DNA of 64,000 bases, from the NCBI RefSeq assembly GCF_048323755.1, contig NZ_JBLWFS010000018.1, positions 24,686 to 88,685 of the forward strand, given 5' to 3'. Under the pieces are notes generated by a model that saw only the letters and a program-made list of their open reading frames with translations, was not told the origin of the DNA and ran no database searches. A program made the translations under genes and the position numbers. This DNA is from Alkalihalobacterium sp048323755 (GTDB lineage Bacteria; Bacillota; Bacilli; Bacillales; Bacillaceae_F). Positions 17,379-25,818 of the stretch are shown in pieces (the stretch's first letter is position 1; the number at the start of each line of letters is the position of its first letter).

Positions 17379-18290
17379 TTATAAGTGGGCAGTAAAATTA
17401 TGCTGCTTTGTCAGCGCCTTCACTTCCTCTAATTGATGTTCGGTTATATTTTTACATTGGTCATAAGACTGAAGAATATCATTCAACTGTTCCACGGTTC
17501 TTGGCCCAGGAATTGTTGTGGCTACTACTGATGGCGTTGTTACATAACGAAGAGCTAAACTTGTGTTCCTTTGATTTCCTAATATTCTTTCGATCTCTGG
17601 AAGTAGTTGTGATAATTCATTTGACGAATAGTCAAGATAGCCATTAGCAATTTTATTTTTCCAATTTGAAGATAATACTCCCTTAGCTAACGGCCCTCTA
17701 GAGATGACAGATATATGTTGTTTACTTAATAAATCAAACATCTCTACTTCTGCTCGGCGGTCTAGTAAACTATATTGCATCATTACACTAACAATATTTG
17801 ATTTCTCTACATACTCACGTATGACGTTAGGTCGTATGGATGAAATACCATAATATCGAATGAGACCTTCTTTTTTCAGCTCTTCAAATGCTTCAATTGT
17901 TTCATCAATTGGATCCTCAATCGTTCCGCCGTGAAGTTGATATAAATCAATGTAATCCATTTGTAGACGACGAAGACTTTCTTTTACTGCTGTTTTTATG
18001 TAGGTTTTGGATGGGTCCCATCGCCAGCCCTCTTGGTCTTTGTCCCAGCGGTTTCCACCTTTAGTTGCAACTATTATTTCATCCCTTTTTCCTTTAACGG
18101 CTTTTCCGACAAGCTCTTCGTTTAATCCAAACTCATATAAATCTGCTGTATCAATAAAATTCATTCCACCATCTATCGCTTTATGGATGATTTCAATACT
18201 TTCCTTTTCATTCTCAGTTTTTAATGACATGGAACCTAGCCCAACTTCTGAGACAAATAAATCACTCGTTCCTAAACGTCTTTTTAACAT
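17379..18290 (-). CDS. yqkF: Aldo/keto reductase, YqkF family
   Basis: An NAD(P)H-dependent oxidoreductase of 303 residues closely similar to B. subtilis YqkF. The catalytic tetrad is visible: D47 (NFIDTAD), Y52, K77 (VATKGGNRW) and H120 (DLYQLHGG). The segment RRLQMDYIDLYQLHGGTIED is nearly diagnostic for the group. The start at 18290 is preferred (GGTG 5 nt upstream) over an ATG 15 nt earlier. The physiological carbonyl substrate is unknown. Confidence 0.9.
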   Translation of the reverse strand: MLKRRLGTSDLFVSEVGLGSMSLKTENEKESIEIIHKAIDGGMNFIDTADLYEFGLNEELVGKAVKGKRDEIIVATKGGNRWDKDQEGWRWDPSKTYIKTAVKESLRRLQMDYIDLYQLHGGTIEDPIDETIEAFEELKKEGLIRYYGISSIRPNVIREYVEKSNIVSVMMQYSLLDRRAEVEMFDLLSKQHISVISRGPLAKGVLSSNWKNKIANGYLDYSSNELSQLLPEIERILGNQRNTSLALRYVTTPSVVATTIPGPRTVEQLNDILQSYDQCKNITEHQLEEVKALTKQHNFTAHL

Positions 18291-18399
18291 GATTTCACCA
18301 TCCAATTCTTCTTTTACTTTAGTTAAGCAGATTTATAGTAAGCAATCAAACAAGACACCTTAAATCTACAACATATGAAATCCTGCATCACAATACAAA

Positions 18400-18430
18400 G
18401 GGAGTCACTATCATGATGACAGTAACTCCC
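18400..18430 (-). terminator. Terminator downstream of the esterase gene
   Basis: GGGAGTTACT pairs with AGTGACTCCC (one G-U) around an 11-nt loop, in the 173-bp gap after the hydrolase stop codon. The T tract on the minus strand is short (CTTTG). Confidence 0.7.
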
Positions 18431-18463
18431 CCTTTTAGCCCTAGTGGCTAGCTTTTCATTATT

Positions 18464-19666
18464 TTATTTTATAAGAGTGTATTGAGTCGGCAACATTGTA
18501 AATGCTTGTTTTCCAATTAAAAAACATGCCATCGCATACGCTTCAAGTTGATCACGAAGTGTTTCTTTTCCATCCTCGATATTAACCACTTTTACCGTGT
18601 ACGGTTCATATAAGATTTCATCATGAAATGCAGTTCTTAAATAGTGAACCGATTTCTGTAATCCGTGATTTCCACGATACATCACTTCGTAAAAAGAGAT
18701 AAACCCGTGCATAACTCCTTTATAACGAATGGTTTCCACTGGTACACCGAAGTCACTTAATCTTTTGCCGTAAGCTTCTCCTTCATCTCGTAATGGATCA
18801 AATTCAGCAGTAATAATTAAGGTTGGCGGTAATCCTGTTAAATCTTTAGCTTCCAATGGTGACGTATAAGGGTTTGACCACATATCTGGCTCTGGTGTAT
18901 ATTTATCTCTTGCTAAATACATGACACTTCTTGAAAGTAAATAATAACCGCTATCGTAGACATTTCGAGAGGGTAACGCTACATCTTGAAACGTCGTTAA
19001 CGGGTAATAGAGTACTTGTGCAGTTAATTCTGGACCACCTTCGTCTCTTGACATCATCGCAACAACAGTAGCGATGTTACCGCCTGCACTATCCCCGGCT
19101 ACTGCGATTTTACTTACATCCCCATTCCACGCTTCAGCCATATCGTACGCCCACAACAGCGCATCATACCCATCTTCAATCGCAGTTGGAAATACATATT
19201 TGGGCGCAACACGATAACCAACAGCTACGACGATACTCTGTGTTCTTCCTGCTAATGCACGAACAATATTTTCATGTGTTTCAATACTTCCATAACCTTC
19301 TAGGAACGCCCCGCCATGATAATACATTATAATTGGATAAGGTCCTTCCCCATTGGGTCGATAAACTTTTCCTGTTATCTCCGAACCATCTCGAACTGGG
19401 ATCTCAACAGTCTCTCTAACCATTGTACTTCTCCCAGTACTTCCCCTAACAAAGTTCGGTATTTCTAAATCAAGAGGCACTAAATTCTCATTGACGGCGT
19501 GTAAGATTACCGCAGTCTTTACTGGTAATTTTCCTTCCTCTTTAGATGCCCATTGTTCTACAGTTACAAAAACTACAACCGCAAATAAGAGAACAAAAAC
19601 AGCAACGCCAACGGTTATATTTCTGATTATTCTGAAAAATTTATATATATTACTTTTTATTTTCAT
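18464..19666 (-). CDS. Membrane-anchored alpha/beta hydrolase (HSL-type esterase)
   Basis: A 400-residue esterase/lipase of the hormone-sensitive-lipase clan. One N-terminal membrane helix (about 15-37) is followed by the hydrolase domain with the oxyanion motif HGGA (117-120), nucleophile S193 in GDSAGG, an acid in EFDPLRDEG, and the histidine in KGVMHGF. An extra C-terminal region of about 50 residues follows. The start at 19666 is set by GAGGGG 6 nt upstream; an upstream in-frame extension encodes only a CYCYCY stretch from a DNA hexamer repeat. Substrate unknown, probably acting outside the membrane. Confidence 0.88.
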   Translation of the reverse strand: MKIKSNIYKFFRIIRNITVGVAVFVLLFAVVVFVTVEQWASKEEGKLPVKTAVILHAVNENLVPLDLEIPNFVRGSTGRSTMVRETVEIPVRDGSEITGKVYRPNGEGPYPIIMYYHGGAFLEGYGSIETHENIVRALAGRTQSIVVAVGYRVAPKYVFPTAIEDGYDALLWAYDMAEAWNGDVSKIAVAGDSAGGNIATVVAMMSRDEGGPELTAQVLYYPLTTFQDVALPSRNVYDSGYYLLSRSVMYLARDKYTPEPDMWSNPYTSPLEAKDLTGLPPTLIITAEFDPLRDEGEAYGKRLSDFGVPVETIRYKGVMHGFISFYEVMYRGNHGLQKSVHYLRTAFHDEILYEPYTVKVVNIEDGKETLRDQLEAYAMACFLIGKQAFTMLPTQYTLIK

Positions 19667-19689
19667 TTTGTTCCCCTCATTCCTCTCCC

Positions 19690-19713
19690 AATAACAATAA
19701 CAATAACAATAAC
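19690..19713 (-). repeat. Hexanucleotide microsatellite, AATAAC x4
   Basis: Four perfect copies of AATAAC lie 24 to 47 nt upstream of the esterase start codon, within its untranslated leader or promoter. Copy-number change would alter spacing in the leader. Confidence 0.8.
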
Positions 19714-19837
19714 GAATATTCAAAAAAACTATCTTAATAAAATTATATCAGATATTTTAGATTTTTGTTCATACTTTTACAAATTATTTATGTAATTTTA
19801 CACAATTTTATAGATTTCGGTTATTTGACCGAACAAA

Positions 19838-19866
19838 AAAGAACCGTAGTAAACGATTCTCTTTTG
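19838..19866 (-). terminator. Terminator of msrA
   Basis: On the minus strand GAATCGT pairs with ACGGTTC (one T-G) around a 5-nt loop, followed by TTTTTT. It lies about 120 nt beyond the msrA stop codon. Confidence 0.65.
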
Positions 19867-19985
19867 TTACAGGTAGTATTTGTTTCTTTGTTATGAAATA
19901 TTAGAATGTATAGGAAAAATTTTGTCCGTCTTTTTAAATCTTAATAAAAGTGATCTTACTTTTATTAGGAAGACACACATAATAA

Positions 19986-20543
19986 TTATTTGGTGCGTGA
20001 GTTTTCGTCCCAATGTACTTGAAGAAATTCATCTCTTCCTGATTTTTCCCGGTCTTCTTTATAATGTGTAGGGCTCTTTTTATAATAATCTTGATGATAC
20101 TCTTCTGCTGGGTAAAACGTTGATGCTTCCATGATCTCTGTAACGATCGGTTTTGAAAACTTCTGACTCTGCTCCAACTTATCTCTAGACGCCAGTGCTT
20201 CTTCCTGTTGTTCTTGATTATGATAAAAGATCGCTGTACGGTATTGTGGACCTCTATCATGAAATTGCCCTTCTGGATCAGTAGGATCTACCTGCTGCCA
20301 GTAAATTTCAAGAAGCCTCGAGTAAGGAAAAAGCTCTGGATGAAATGTAATCTGAACAACCTCGTAATGACCAGTTGTTCCCGTTTTTATCTGTTCATAT
20401 GACGGGTTTTCTACGTGTCCGCCCATATATCCTGATACGACTTTCTCTATTCCTTCAAATTCATCGAATGGCTTGACCATGCACCAAAAGCACCCGCCAG
20501 CAAAAGTTGCATGCTGCAATGTATTTTCCATATATAACGTCAT
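19986..20543 (-). CDS. msrA: Peptide methionine sulfoxide reductase MsrA
   Basis: A 185-residue repair enzyme that reduces the S-epimer of methionine sulfoxide in proteins. The catalytic signature GGCFWC gives nucleophile C18, and ASTFYPAEEYHQDYY is the usual conserved C-terminal block. The expected EGVVSGY-type region reads IEKVVSGYMGGH. No MsrB domain is fused. GGGGGTG lies 6 nt before the ATG. The catalytic residue is cysteine, worth noting because some MsrA proteins in selenium-using bacteria have selenocysteine there. Confidence 0.96.
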   Translation of the reverse strand: MTLYMENTLQHATFAGGCFWCMVKPFDEFEGIEKVVSGYMGGHVENPSYEQIKTGTTGHYEVVQITFHPELFPYSRLLEIYWQQVDPTDPEGQFHDRGPQYRTAIFYHNQEQQEEALASRDKLEQSQKFSKPIVTEIMEASTFYPAEEYHQDYYKKSPTHYKEDREKSGRDEFLQVHWDENSRTK

Positions 20544-20730
20544 TAACTACACCCCCAAAAGTTTAGTGAATTTATCGTACTCCTTTATAATTTGAAATGC
20601 AAAAAATCAGTCTTATGGTTGAAATCCAGTCGTAGTAAGTCGGTGTTGACTTACCGTATGCCTGTGAAAAAGTTTCGCTAGTCGCGAGGTCTAGACATTT
20701 TATAGATGTTATACATACTTAACTGCAAAT

Positions 20731-20757
20731 AAAAAACTACCGCTTCTTCGCGATAGT
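20731..20757 (-). terminator. Terminator of the 43-residue membrane protein gene
   Basis: On the minus strand ACTATCGC pairs with GCGGTAGT (one T-G) around a 6-nt loop, followed by TTTTTTATT. Confidence 0.85.
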
Positions 20758-20796
20758 CTGAGAAATAGTGAATCTATTTATTTTATTTATTAAAAA

Positions 20797-20928
20797 TTAA
20801 TGATTAGTGTGGAATGGATCTTTAGCATCGATATCAGACATTTTCATAAACATAATTGACATTGTAATACTAATTACCATTGCTAATCCACCGAAACTAA
20901 GAATTGCTACTAATGCTACTGCGCTCAT
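20797..20928 (-). CDS. Small single-pass membrane protein, 43 residues
   Basis: Begins MSAVALVAILSFGGLAMV; one hydrophobic helix spans about residues 2-28, and the tail KMSDIDAKDPFHTNH is polar. AGGGGTGA sits 5 nt before the ATG, and a strong terminator follows 40 nt after the stop, so this is almost surely a real gene although it is short. Similar tiny membrane proteins of Bacillaceae have no agreed function, and I do not assign one. Confidence 0.7.
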   Translation of the reverse strand: MSAVALVAILSFGGLAMVISITMSIMFMKMSDIDAKDPFHTNH

Positions 20929-21019
20929 TTAAGTCACCCCTATTTTAAATCTATATACGTTAATTACTATCTATATAGTAACATATATCTCAGCTCTAAT
21001 TATGGCGAAACTGTGACAA

Positions 21020-21682
21020 TTAGCTGTAAGAATACACCACTGAGACTTTAGCACGGATAACCACATCTTGTGTAGTAATTGGCGGTGTAGCAGGATAAGT
21101 TGCGGCTAGCACCATTCCTTCAGGTTGAAAAACCGAAACAGGTTCGTCACTGATTTCCGTAATTGTTATTGGTGGCTGAAGTAATGTAACCCCCATTTGC
21201 TCAGCAATGTGATTTGCCTTTTTTGTACTACTTTGGACAGCAATGGACAAAGCTTGCAGATAATATTCCTGTGGATTAGAAAGCTTAAACTGTAAACCTT
21301 GAATGACATTAGCACCGGCTTCTGCGCTTGTGCTTAACACTTCACCAACCTGATTAATATCGGTTATCGTAATATCAAATAAATGTTCCACTTCATATCC
21401 CCTAAGAATACTTTTACCTTCAATAAAATCGTAAATGGGTCTAACATTATATGTCCTTGTTTCTATTCTTTCTCTCGGTATTCCTAAGTTTTCTAAGTTT
21501 TGTATGATGTTATTAGCAATTCGTGCATTTTCCTGAATAGCTTCATTTGGATGTTCTCTTTCAGTACGCACACCTAACGTAACTTGAACAATATCGGGAG
21601 TAGCAGCTACTTCCCCTTCACCAATAACGGTGAGACGAAATCGATTTCCGTCTGAACTGCGAATCGGTTGACGATAATACAT
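21020..21682 (-). CDS. SIMPL-domain protein (DUF541)
   Basis: A 220-residue protein of the SIMPL/DUF541 (YggE/BP26) family, with the starting block FRLTVIGEGEVAATPDIVQVTLGVRTE and the two-repeat alpha/beta layout (YEVEHLFDITITDINQVGEVL). No signal peptide is visible, so unlike many relatives it appears cytoplasmic or peripheral. The start at 21682 gives a 7-nt spacing from GGGGGG; an ATG 6 nt earlier is too close. Molecular function is not established for the family. Confidence 0.85.
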   Translation of the reverse strand: MYYRQPIRSSDGNRFRLTVIGEGEVAATPDIVQVTLGVRTEREHPNEAIQENARIANNIIQNLENLGIPRERIETRTYNVRPIYDFIEGKSILRGYEVEHLFDITITDINQVGEVLSTSAEAGANVIQGLQFKLSNPQEYYLQALSIAVQSSTKKANHIAEQMGVTLLQPPITITEISDEPVSVFQPEGMVLAATYPATPPITTQDVVIRAKVSVVYSYS

Positions 21683-21881
21683 ACTCATTCCCCCCTACAA
21701 GTTGTTATAAAATTGTTTTAATTGATTATATGGTTTGAACCGATCTTTTATCGTGTTACTTTTATGAAAATATAAAAAATTCATTGCTAAAAACCTAAAT
21801 GAAGTTGATTTTCAGAGTGTCGTGTATTTTTCGCAGTTATGGTGAAACTACTAGCGTAACCTTAAAGGAGGAGATTTTGCT

Positions 21882-22013
21882 ATGAAAAAACGCCGTCCTC
21901 AAGAAGACAAGGCATTGACGAACAACCAAACACCAACTGAATCGATGTTTAACGAAGAAACATCAAGTGAATTGGTCGATCAACCGAAGAAAAGACAGAA
22001 AAAGAAAAAGTAA
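21882..22013 (+). CDS. Small basic protein, 43 residues
   Basis: Begins MKKRRPQEDKALTNNQ and ends in KKRQKKKK. AAGGAGGAG lies 8 nt upstream of the ATG and a terminator starts at the stop codon, so expression is well supported. The composition (polar, no hydrophobic core, lysine tail) recalls minor small acid-soluble spore proteins such as SspO, but the similarity is too weak for a firm call. Confidence 0.65.
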   Translation: MKKRRPQEDKALTNNQTPTESMFNEETSSELVDQPKKRQKKKK

Positions 22014-22037
22014 CAGCTTACCTTGCTGTTACTTTTT
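22011..22037 (+). terminator. Terminator of the small basic protein gene
   Basis: TAACAGC pairs with GCTGTTA around a 7-nt loop, then CTTTTTCTTT. The stem starts at the TAA stop codon itself. Confidence 0.88.
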
Positions 22038-22049
22038 CTTTACCTAATA

Positions 22050-22724
22050 TTATTTGATTGTTTCTGCCATCACTATAAATGGCGGAAGGACCTCTTTTTC
22101 ACGTGGAGTATGGATTGTTAATATGATTGGCTGTTCCTTGCTCTTAACGAGGATAACACTAACTGCAAATTTTTCTGTATAGGCTTTATACCATACAGAA
22201 CCTTCTAGAAAATCGCTCATTAATGCGGTTTCATTGTGGAAATATTCATCAGAAACAGCTTTGGCGCGCATTGGAATATCTGCTTCTACTTTACTCAAAT
22301 CAACATCTGTTGGCAGTACTTCAATTCTCATAAAAACATTACCATCTTCTTTAGATATCACAACATCTTTTCTAGGTTCTTCTGCTTCAAGTTCATACTT
22401 ATCATAGATATACATTGAGAAGTTTTGATTGTCACTTTTTCTGAGAAAAGCAGTTTCTTCATACAGCTCTCCTTCAATGCGATATGTTAATTTTTTTTCA
22501 TTTGATTTTTCTTCAGATTGATCCATTTGCTCCTCATTGTCTTTTTGTTCTTCTTGCTGGTCATTTGAACTGCTTTCTGCGCTTTCTCCATCTTGGGTTT
22601 GTTTTTCTTGCGGTTGACTTCCCCTACTTTCTTCTATAGGGTCTACCTGCTCTGCCGTGCCACAACCTCCTAATAGAAGTACACCAAATAAAACAGTCAT
22701 TATTAATCTTATTCCTTTTTTCAT
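22050..22724 (-). CDS. Lipoprotein with acidic linker, function unknown
   Basis: A 224-residue exported lipoprotein. The signal peptide MKKGIRLIMTVLFGVLLLGGC ends in a lipobox (LLGGC), followed by an 80-residue Glu/Gln/Ser-rich linker and a globular domain of about 140 residues (LTYRIEGELYEETAFLRKSD onward). The start at 22724 is set by AGGAGAGG upstream. I do not recognise the C-terminal domain; proteins with this layout are common surface lipoproteins of Bacillaceae. No operon partners. Confidence 0.75.
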   Translation of the reverse strand: MKKGIRLIMTVLFGVLLLGGCGTAEQVDPIEESRGSQPQEKQTQDGESAESSSNDQQEEQKDNEEQMDQSEEKSNEKKLTYRIEGELYEETAFLRKSDNQNFSMYIYDKYELEAEEPRKDVVISKEDGNVFMRIEVLPTDVDLSKVEADIPMRAKAVSDEYFHNETALMSDFLEGSVWYKAYTEKFAVSVILVKSKEQPIILTIHTPREKEVLPPFIVMAETIK

Positions 22725-22827
22725 TCTGTAACCTCTCCTTTTACTTCTTGAATAAGTTGAATGCTGCATTCACTTATATAGACGCTTCACTCTCTATTCG
22801 GTTACAACAGTCGAAAAATCCCCCCAA

Positions 22828-22855
22828 AAAAAAGCCGAATATAAATCGGCCTTTT
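22828..22855 (-). terminator. Terminator of the cysteine HesB-like gene
   Basis: On the minus strand AAGGCCGA pairs with TCGGCTTT around ATATAAA-type loop sequence, followed by eight T residues. It lies directly after the stop codon at 22858. Confidence 0.88.
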
Positions 22856-22857
22856 GC

Positions 22858-23145
22858 TTAAGCCTGAACAAACTCAATTTCCTCTTTCGTTCGGCTGTAT
22901 TTAATTTTTACACCCTGACCATCAAAATACCACATATCTTCTCTTTCAATAAAAAAAATCGTACCTTCCATATTAACTTCAATCGCAGCATCTTTCGGCT
23001 CTTCTTTCACAATCCCTAACGAAAAACCTTGTTGGAAGCTTCCACACCCACCGTAACGTACAAAAATTCTCATATATTCTGTGCCTTCTAAGTTAAATTC
23101 ATCTTTAAACCATTGATACGCTGGCTTTGTTACTTCAATACTCAC
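22858..23145 (-). CDS. yneR: HesB/IscA-like protein of the YneR type (cysteine form)
   Basis: A 95-residue HesB/IscA-fold protein similar to B. subtilis YneR in length and in FVRYGGCGSFQQGFSLGI and FFIEREDMWYFDG. It keeps a single cysteine at the position of the first iron-sulfur ligand of IscA and lacks the C-terminal CxC, so classical cluster-scaffold function is doubtful. The start is GTG at 23145 with TAGGAG 8 nt upstream; the earlier in-frame GTG is too close. It is the cysteine counterpart of the two TGA-containing HesB genes at 36565 and 38955. Confidence 0.85.
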   Translation of the reverse strand: MSIEVTKPAYQWFKDEFNLEGTEYMRIFVRYGGCGSFQQGFSLGIVKEEPKDAAIEVNMEGTIFFIEREDMWYFDGQGVKIKYSRTKEEIEFVQA

Positions 23146-23317
23146 TCCAAACACTCCTAACGTCTCGTTGTACTACTCTGTTTCGCTATTTTTACTATAA
23201 CACATTTTATAGAAACATTCTCGTTCGAAACATTGAAAAATAGGAATAGGAAAAGCTTGCCTCATCATAAAGTTTAACACAACTAGTACTAAAATATTTC
23301 ATTAAGGAGGGGGATGC

Positions 23318-23836
23318 ATGGGTATATCCTTTCAAAACCTTTCACGGAAACATATGACCTTCCAAGAAGTGTTTCAATATATATGTTCATTTATGGAGAA
23401 GGAACCTGCTTCAACCTATCGTTTAATTATTGGAACCGATTCACAAGTACATGGCAAATATACGCGATTTGTCACTGGGATTGTTATTCGCCGAGAAGGA
23501 AAAGGTGCATGGGGATGCATAAGAAAATTTGATATCCCCACGCGAATTGAATGTCTCCATTCAAAAATATCAATAGAGACAACACTAACCGAGCAAATTG
23601 CTCAATTATTTACAATCCAACGAAAAAAGCAAATGATCAATATCATTCTCCCGCATATTAAAGAAGGCAGTTCCTTAACGATCGAAGGCCATATTGATGT
23701 TGGACAGGGGGCAAGAAATAAAACAAAAGTTTATGTCGAAGAAATGGTCAAACGGATTGAAGAACATGGCATGAAACCCTTTATTAAACCTCAATCTTTC
23801 GTAGCTTCTTCCTATGCAAACCGTTACACAAAATAA
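23318..23836 (+). CDS. ykuK: YkuK-family protein (DUF458, RNase H-like fold)
   Basis: A 172-residue protein of the same length as B. subtilis YkuK and with the same key segments: IIGTDSQVHGKYTRFVTGIVI, REGKGAWG, INIILPHIKEG, EGHIDVGQGARNKT and the C-terminus VASSYANRYTK. DUF458 proteins are predicted to have an RNase H-like fold; biochemical activity is not established. AAGGAGGGGG lies just before the ATG. Monocistronic. Confidence 0.93.
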   Translation: MGISFQNLSRKHMTFQEVFQYICSFMEKEPASTYRLIIGTDSQVHGKYTRFVTGIVIRREGKGAWGCIRKFDIPTRIECLHSKISIETTLTEQIAQLFTIQRKKQMINIILPHIKEGSSLTIEGHIDVGQGARNKTKVYVEEMVKRIEEHGMKPFIKPQSFVASSYANRYTK

Positions 23837-23932
23837 GGGTGACGAGAAAAACAGGCTTGGTTCATTTTTGCCTCGACGAAACTTTTTTTGCCGTAGTGAA
23901 TAATATACATTAACACTAAGGGAAAAAAGGTG

Positions 23933-24055
23933 ATGAAAATGGGAAGAAATAAGAAAGTCGTACAGTACGCCCATTTATTGCACAAGCTTAAAGTGATTAC
24001 TGCAAAACAAAGAGACGATATAATTAGAAAGAACACTAGACAACTACAGCCATAA
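23933..24055 (+). CDS. Small basic protein, 40 residues
   Basis: Frame starting MKMGRNKKVVQYAHLLHKLK and ending NTRQLQP. AAGGTGA precedes the first or second ATG, and a good terminator follows at 24096. It is predicted mostly alpha-helical and positively charged. No family is recognised and the evidence is limited to these signals. Confidence 0.45.
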   Translation: MKMGRNKKVVQYAHLLHKLKVITAKQRDDIIRKNTRQLQP

Positions 24056-24095
24056 TGCATAGATGCAATTACGCATATAACCATAAGATCATGTT

Positions 24096-24140
24096 AAAAA
24101 GCTGCGACCTGATTAAGATTAAGGTGGGCAGCTTTTGTTT
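24096..24140 (+). terminator. Terminator upstream of kamR
   Basis: AAAAAGCTGC pairs with GCAGCTTTT, with an inner ACCT/AGGT extension, followed by TTTTGTTTG. It ends the small gene at 23933 and insulates kamR. Confidence 0.82.
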
Positions 24141-24298
24141 GATTCAGATGAAAATAAGGCAACAGGTCAGGCACATGACTAAGGTATACTACATTTACTC
24201 TCATGTTTTTGAGGTTAAAACATAATTATAAATAGAAGAGTGCCAAATTTCCGGCTCCCCTTTGCCAACATTTTAGCAATAAAAAAGGAGGTAAAGAA

Positions 24299-25699
24299 AT
24301 GACAACAAAAGGTACTCAAACAACACCTGATTTACTTCAAGCTGTGTTTGACACAATCGATGAAGGAATCCATGTTGTCGATTTAAATGGGAAAACCATT
24401 TACTATAATAAGGTGGCTGCCCAATTAGACGGTGTTGATGCAAGTGAAGTCATTCATAAACATGTACTTGATGTTTTCCCTTCACTGACAGAAGAAACAA
24501 GTACGTTACTACAAGTCATAAAACACGGGTCACCTATCTATTATCAAAAACAGCGGTTTGCTAACGTTCGTGGCGTCCTTGTGGATACGGTTAATACGAC
24601 AATGCCGATTTACCAAAACAATGTAATTGTTGGCGCTGTTGAGATATCTAAAAACCTTTCAGAAATCAAGAAGCTCTCCGAGAAGCTCATTGAATTACAA
24701 GAAAAATTCATTCGGAATGGAACTTCAGCTAAAAAAGGAAATTCTACTTCGAGTGCAAGGTTTGATTTCGAGGATATCATCACTCAAAATGAAACACTAA
24801 AGAAACTCAAACAAACAGCAACCAAAGCAGCCAAGACTGCTTCACCGATCTTAATCTATGGTGAAACCGGAACAGGGAAAGAGCTGTTTGTTCAGTCGAT
24901 TCATAATCATTCCCAAAGAAAAAACGGCCCGTTTATCGCTCAAAATTGTGCAGCGATACCCGCTAGTCTTCTTGAAAGTATTTTGTTCGGTACTTCTAAA
25001 GGAAGTTTTACAGGTGCAGCCGAACGGCCAGGTTTGTTCGAATTGGCCCATAATGGCACTTTGTTCCTTGATGAAATTAACTCGATGCCGATTGATCTAC
25101 AAGCAAAGTTACTACGAGTCATTGAAGATGGAATTGTTCGGAGAATTGGCGGCACAAGAGGCATTCAATGTAATGTTCGCATCATTACAGCGATGAATGA
25201 ACATCCAACGACTTGTGTAAAAGCAGAAAAACTCCGCCAAGATTTATTTTACCGAATTAGTGTTGTTACGCTTCATATTCCACCTTTGCGTGAGAGAAAA
25301 GAGGATATTTCGTTATTATCCGAACATTTTTTAAAGAAGTTTAATGACCGTTTTAATAAGTCTGTTAAAAGTCTAGCTCACAATGTGCAAGCCCTCTTTC
25401 AACAATACAATTGGCCTGGTAATGTCCGGGAGTTAGAACATGCCATCGAATCCGCTATGAATATTGCAGATGGCAATACAGTAACGGAAGACCATCTACC
25501 GAGTCATCTATTTCACACCTCTTCTCCAATCCAAACCGAACCGATCTCCTTTCGGAAAGAAGTAGATAAATTCGAGAAGGTTTTAATTGAAAGCGCACTG
25601 CATAGATACAACAAGAATATTCTACAAGCGGCGAAATTTTTAAACCTACCAAGACAGACCCTTCAATATAAAATGAAAAAGTATAACATATCTAAATGA
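24299..25699 (+). CDS. kamR: Sigma-54-dependent transcriptional activator of the kam locus
   Basis: A 466-residue enhancer-binding protein. A PAS sensor domain (about 10-115) is followed by the AAA+ domain with Walker A GETGTGKE (188-195), the sigma-54 contact loop GSFTGA (235-240, usually GAFTGA) and Walker B GTLFLDEI, then a Fis-type helix-turn-helix (NILQAAKFLNLPRQTLQYK, about 440-462). It sits directly upstream of a perfect sigma-54 promoter driving kamA, matching the KamR/sigma-54 control reported for the kam locus of B. thuringiensis. The PAS domain implies a small-molecule signal, plausibly linked to lysine. GGAGG precedes the ATG. Confidence 0.9.
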   Translation: MTTKGTQTTPDLLQAVFDTIDEGIHVVDLNGKTIYYNKVAAQLDGVDASEVIHKHVLDVFPSLTEETSTLLQVIKHGSPIYYQKQRFANVRGVLVDTVNTTMPIYQNNVIVGAVEISKNLSEIKKLSEKLIELQEKFIRNGTSAKKGNSTSSARFDFEDIITQNETLKKLKQTATKAAKTASPILIYGETGTGKELFVQSIHNHSQRKNGPFIAQNCAAIPASLLESILFGTSKGSFTGAAERPGLFELAHNGTLFLDEINSMPIDLQAKLLRVIEDGIVRRIGGTRGIQCNVRIITAMNEHPTTCVKAEKLRQDLFYRISVVTLHIPPLRERKEDISLLSEHFLKKFNDRFNKSVKSLAHNVQALFQQYNWPGNVRELEHAIESAMNIADGNTVTEDHLPSHLFHTSSPIQTEPISFRKEVDKFEKVLIESALHRYNKNILQAAKFLNLPRQTLQYKMKKYNISK

Positions 25700-25770
25700 C
25701 AACTGACGATTTTTCGGCACTGCCATTTTTCATTTTTTACATCCTCCCCTTCCTTCCCACCTTTACGAAT

Positions 25771-25787
25771 TGGCACAATAATTGCAT
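25771..25787 (+). promoter_or_regulatory. Sigma-54 (-24/-12) promoter of kamA
   Basis: TGGCAC (25771-25776), 5 nt, TTGCAT (25782-25787) is an exact match to the -24/-12 consensus TGGCAC-N5-TTGCW, 31 nt upstream of the kamA start codon and 71 nt downstream of the activator gene. A short GGCA-C-TGCC dyad at about 25717-25726 is a candidate activator site, though unproven. Confidence 0.95.
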
Positions 25788-25818
25788 TTGTATGGGTAAG
25801 AAACTAGGAGGGATCATT

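Noticed and set aside
19934..20260. 108-residue minus-strand open frame overlapping msrA
   Set aside because: It is a shifted-frame shadow of msrA without a ribosome binding site or plausible protein composition.
20635..20654. Short hairpin GTAAGTC-GGTGTT-GACTTAC upstream of msrA
   Set aside because: Only 7 bp without a T tract; no basis to call a riboswitch or terminator.
25696..25818. N-terminal extension of kamA to 25696
   Set aside because: It would overlap the activator's stop codon and cover the sigma-54 promoter; AGGAGG fits the ATG at 25819.
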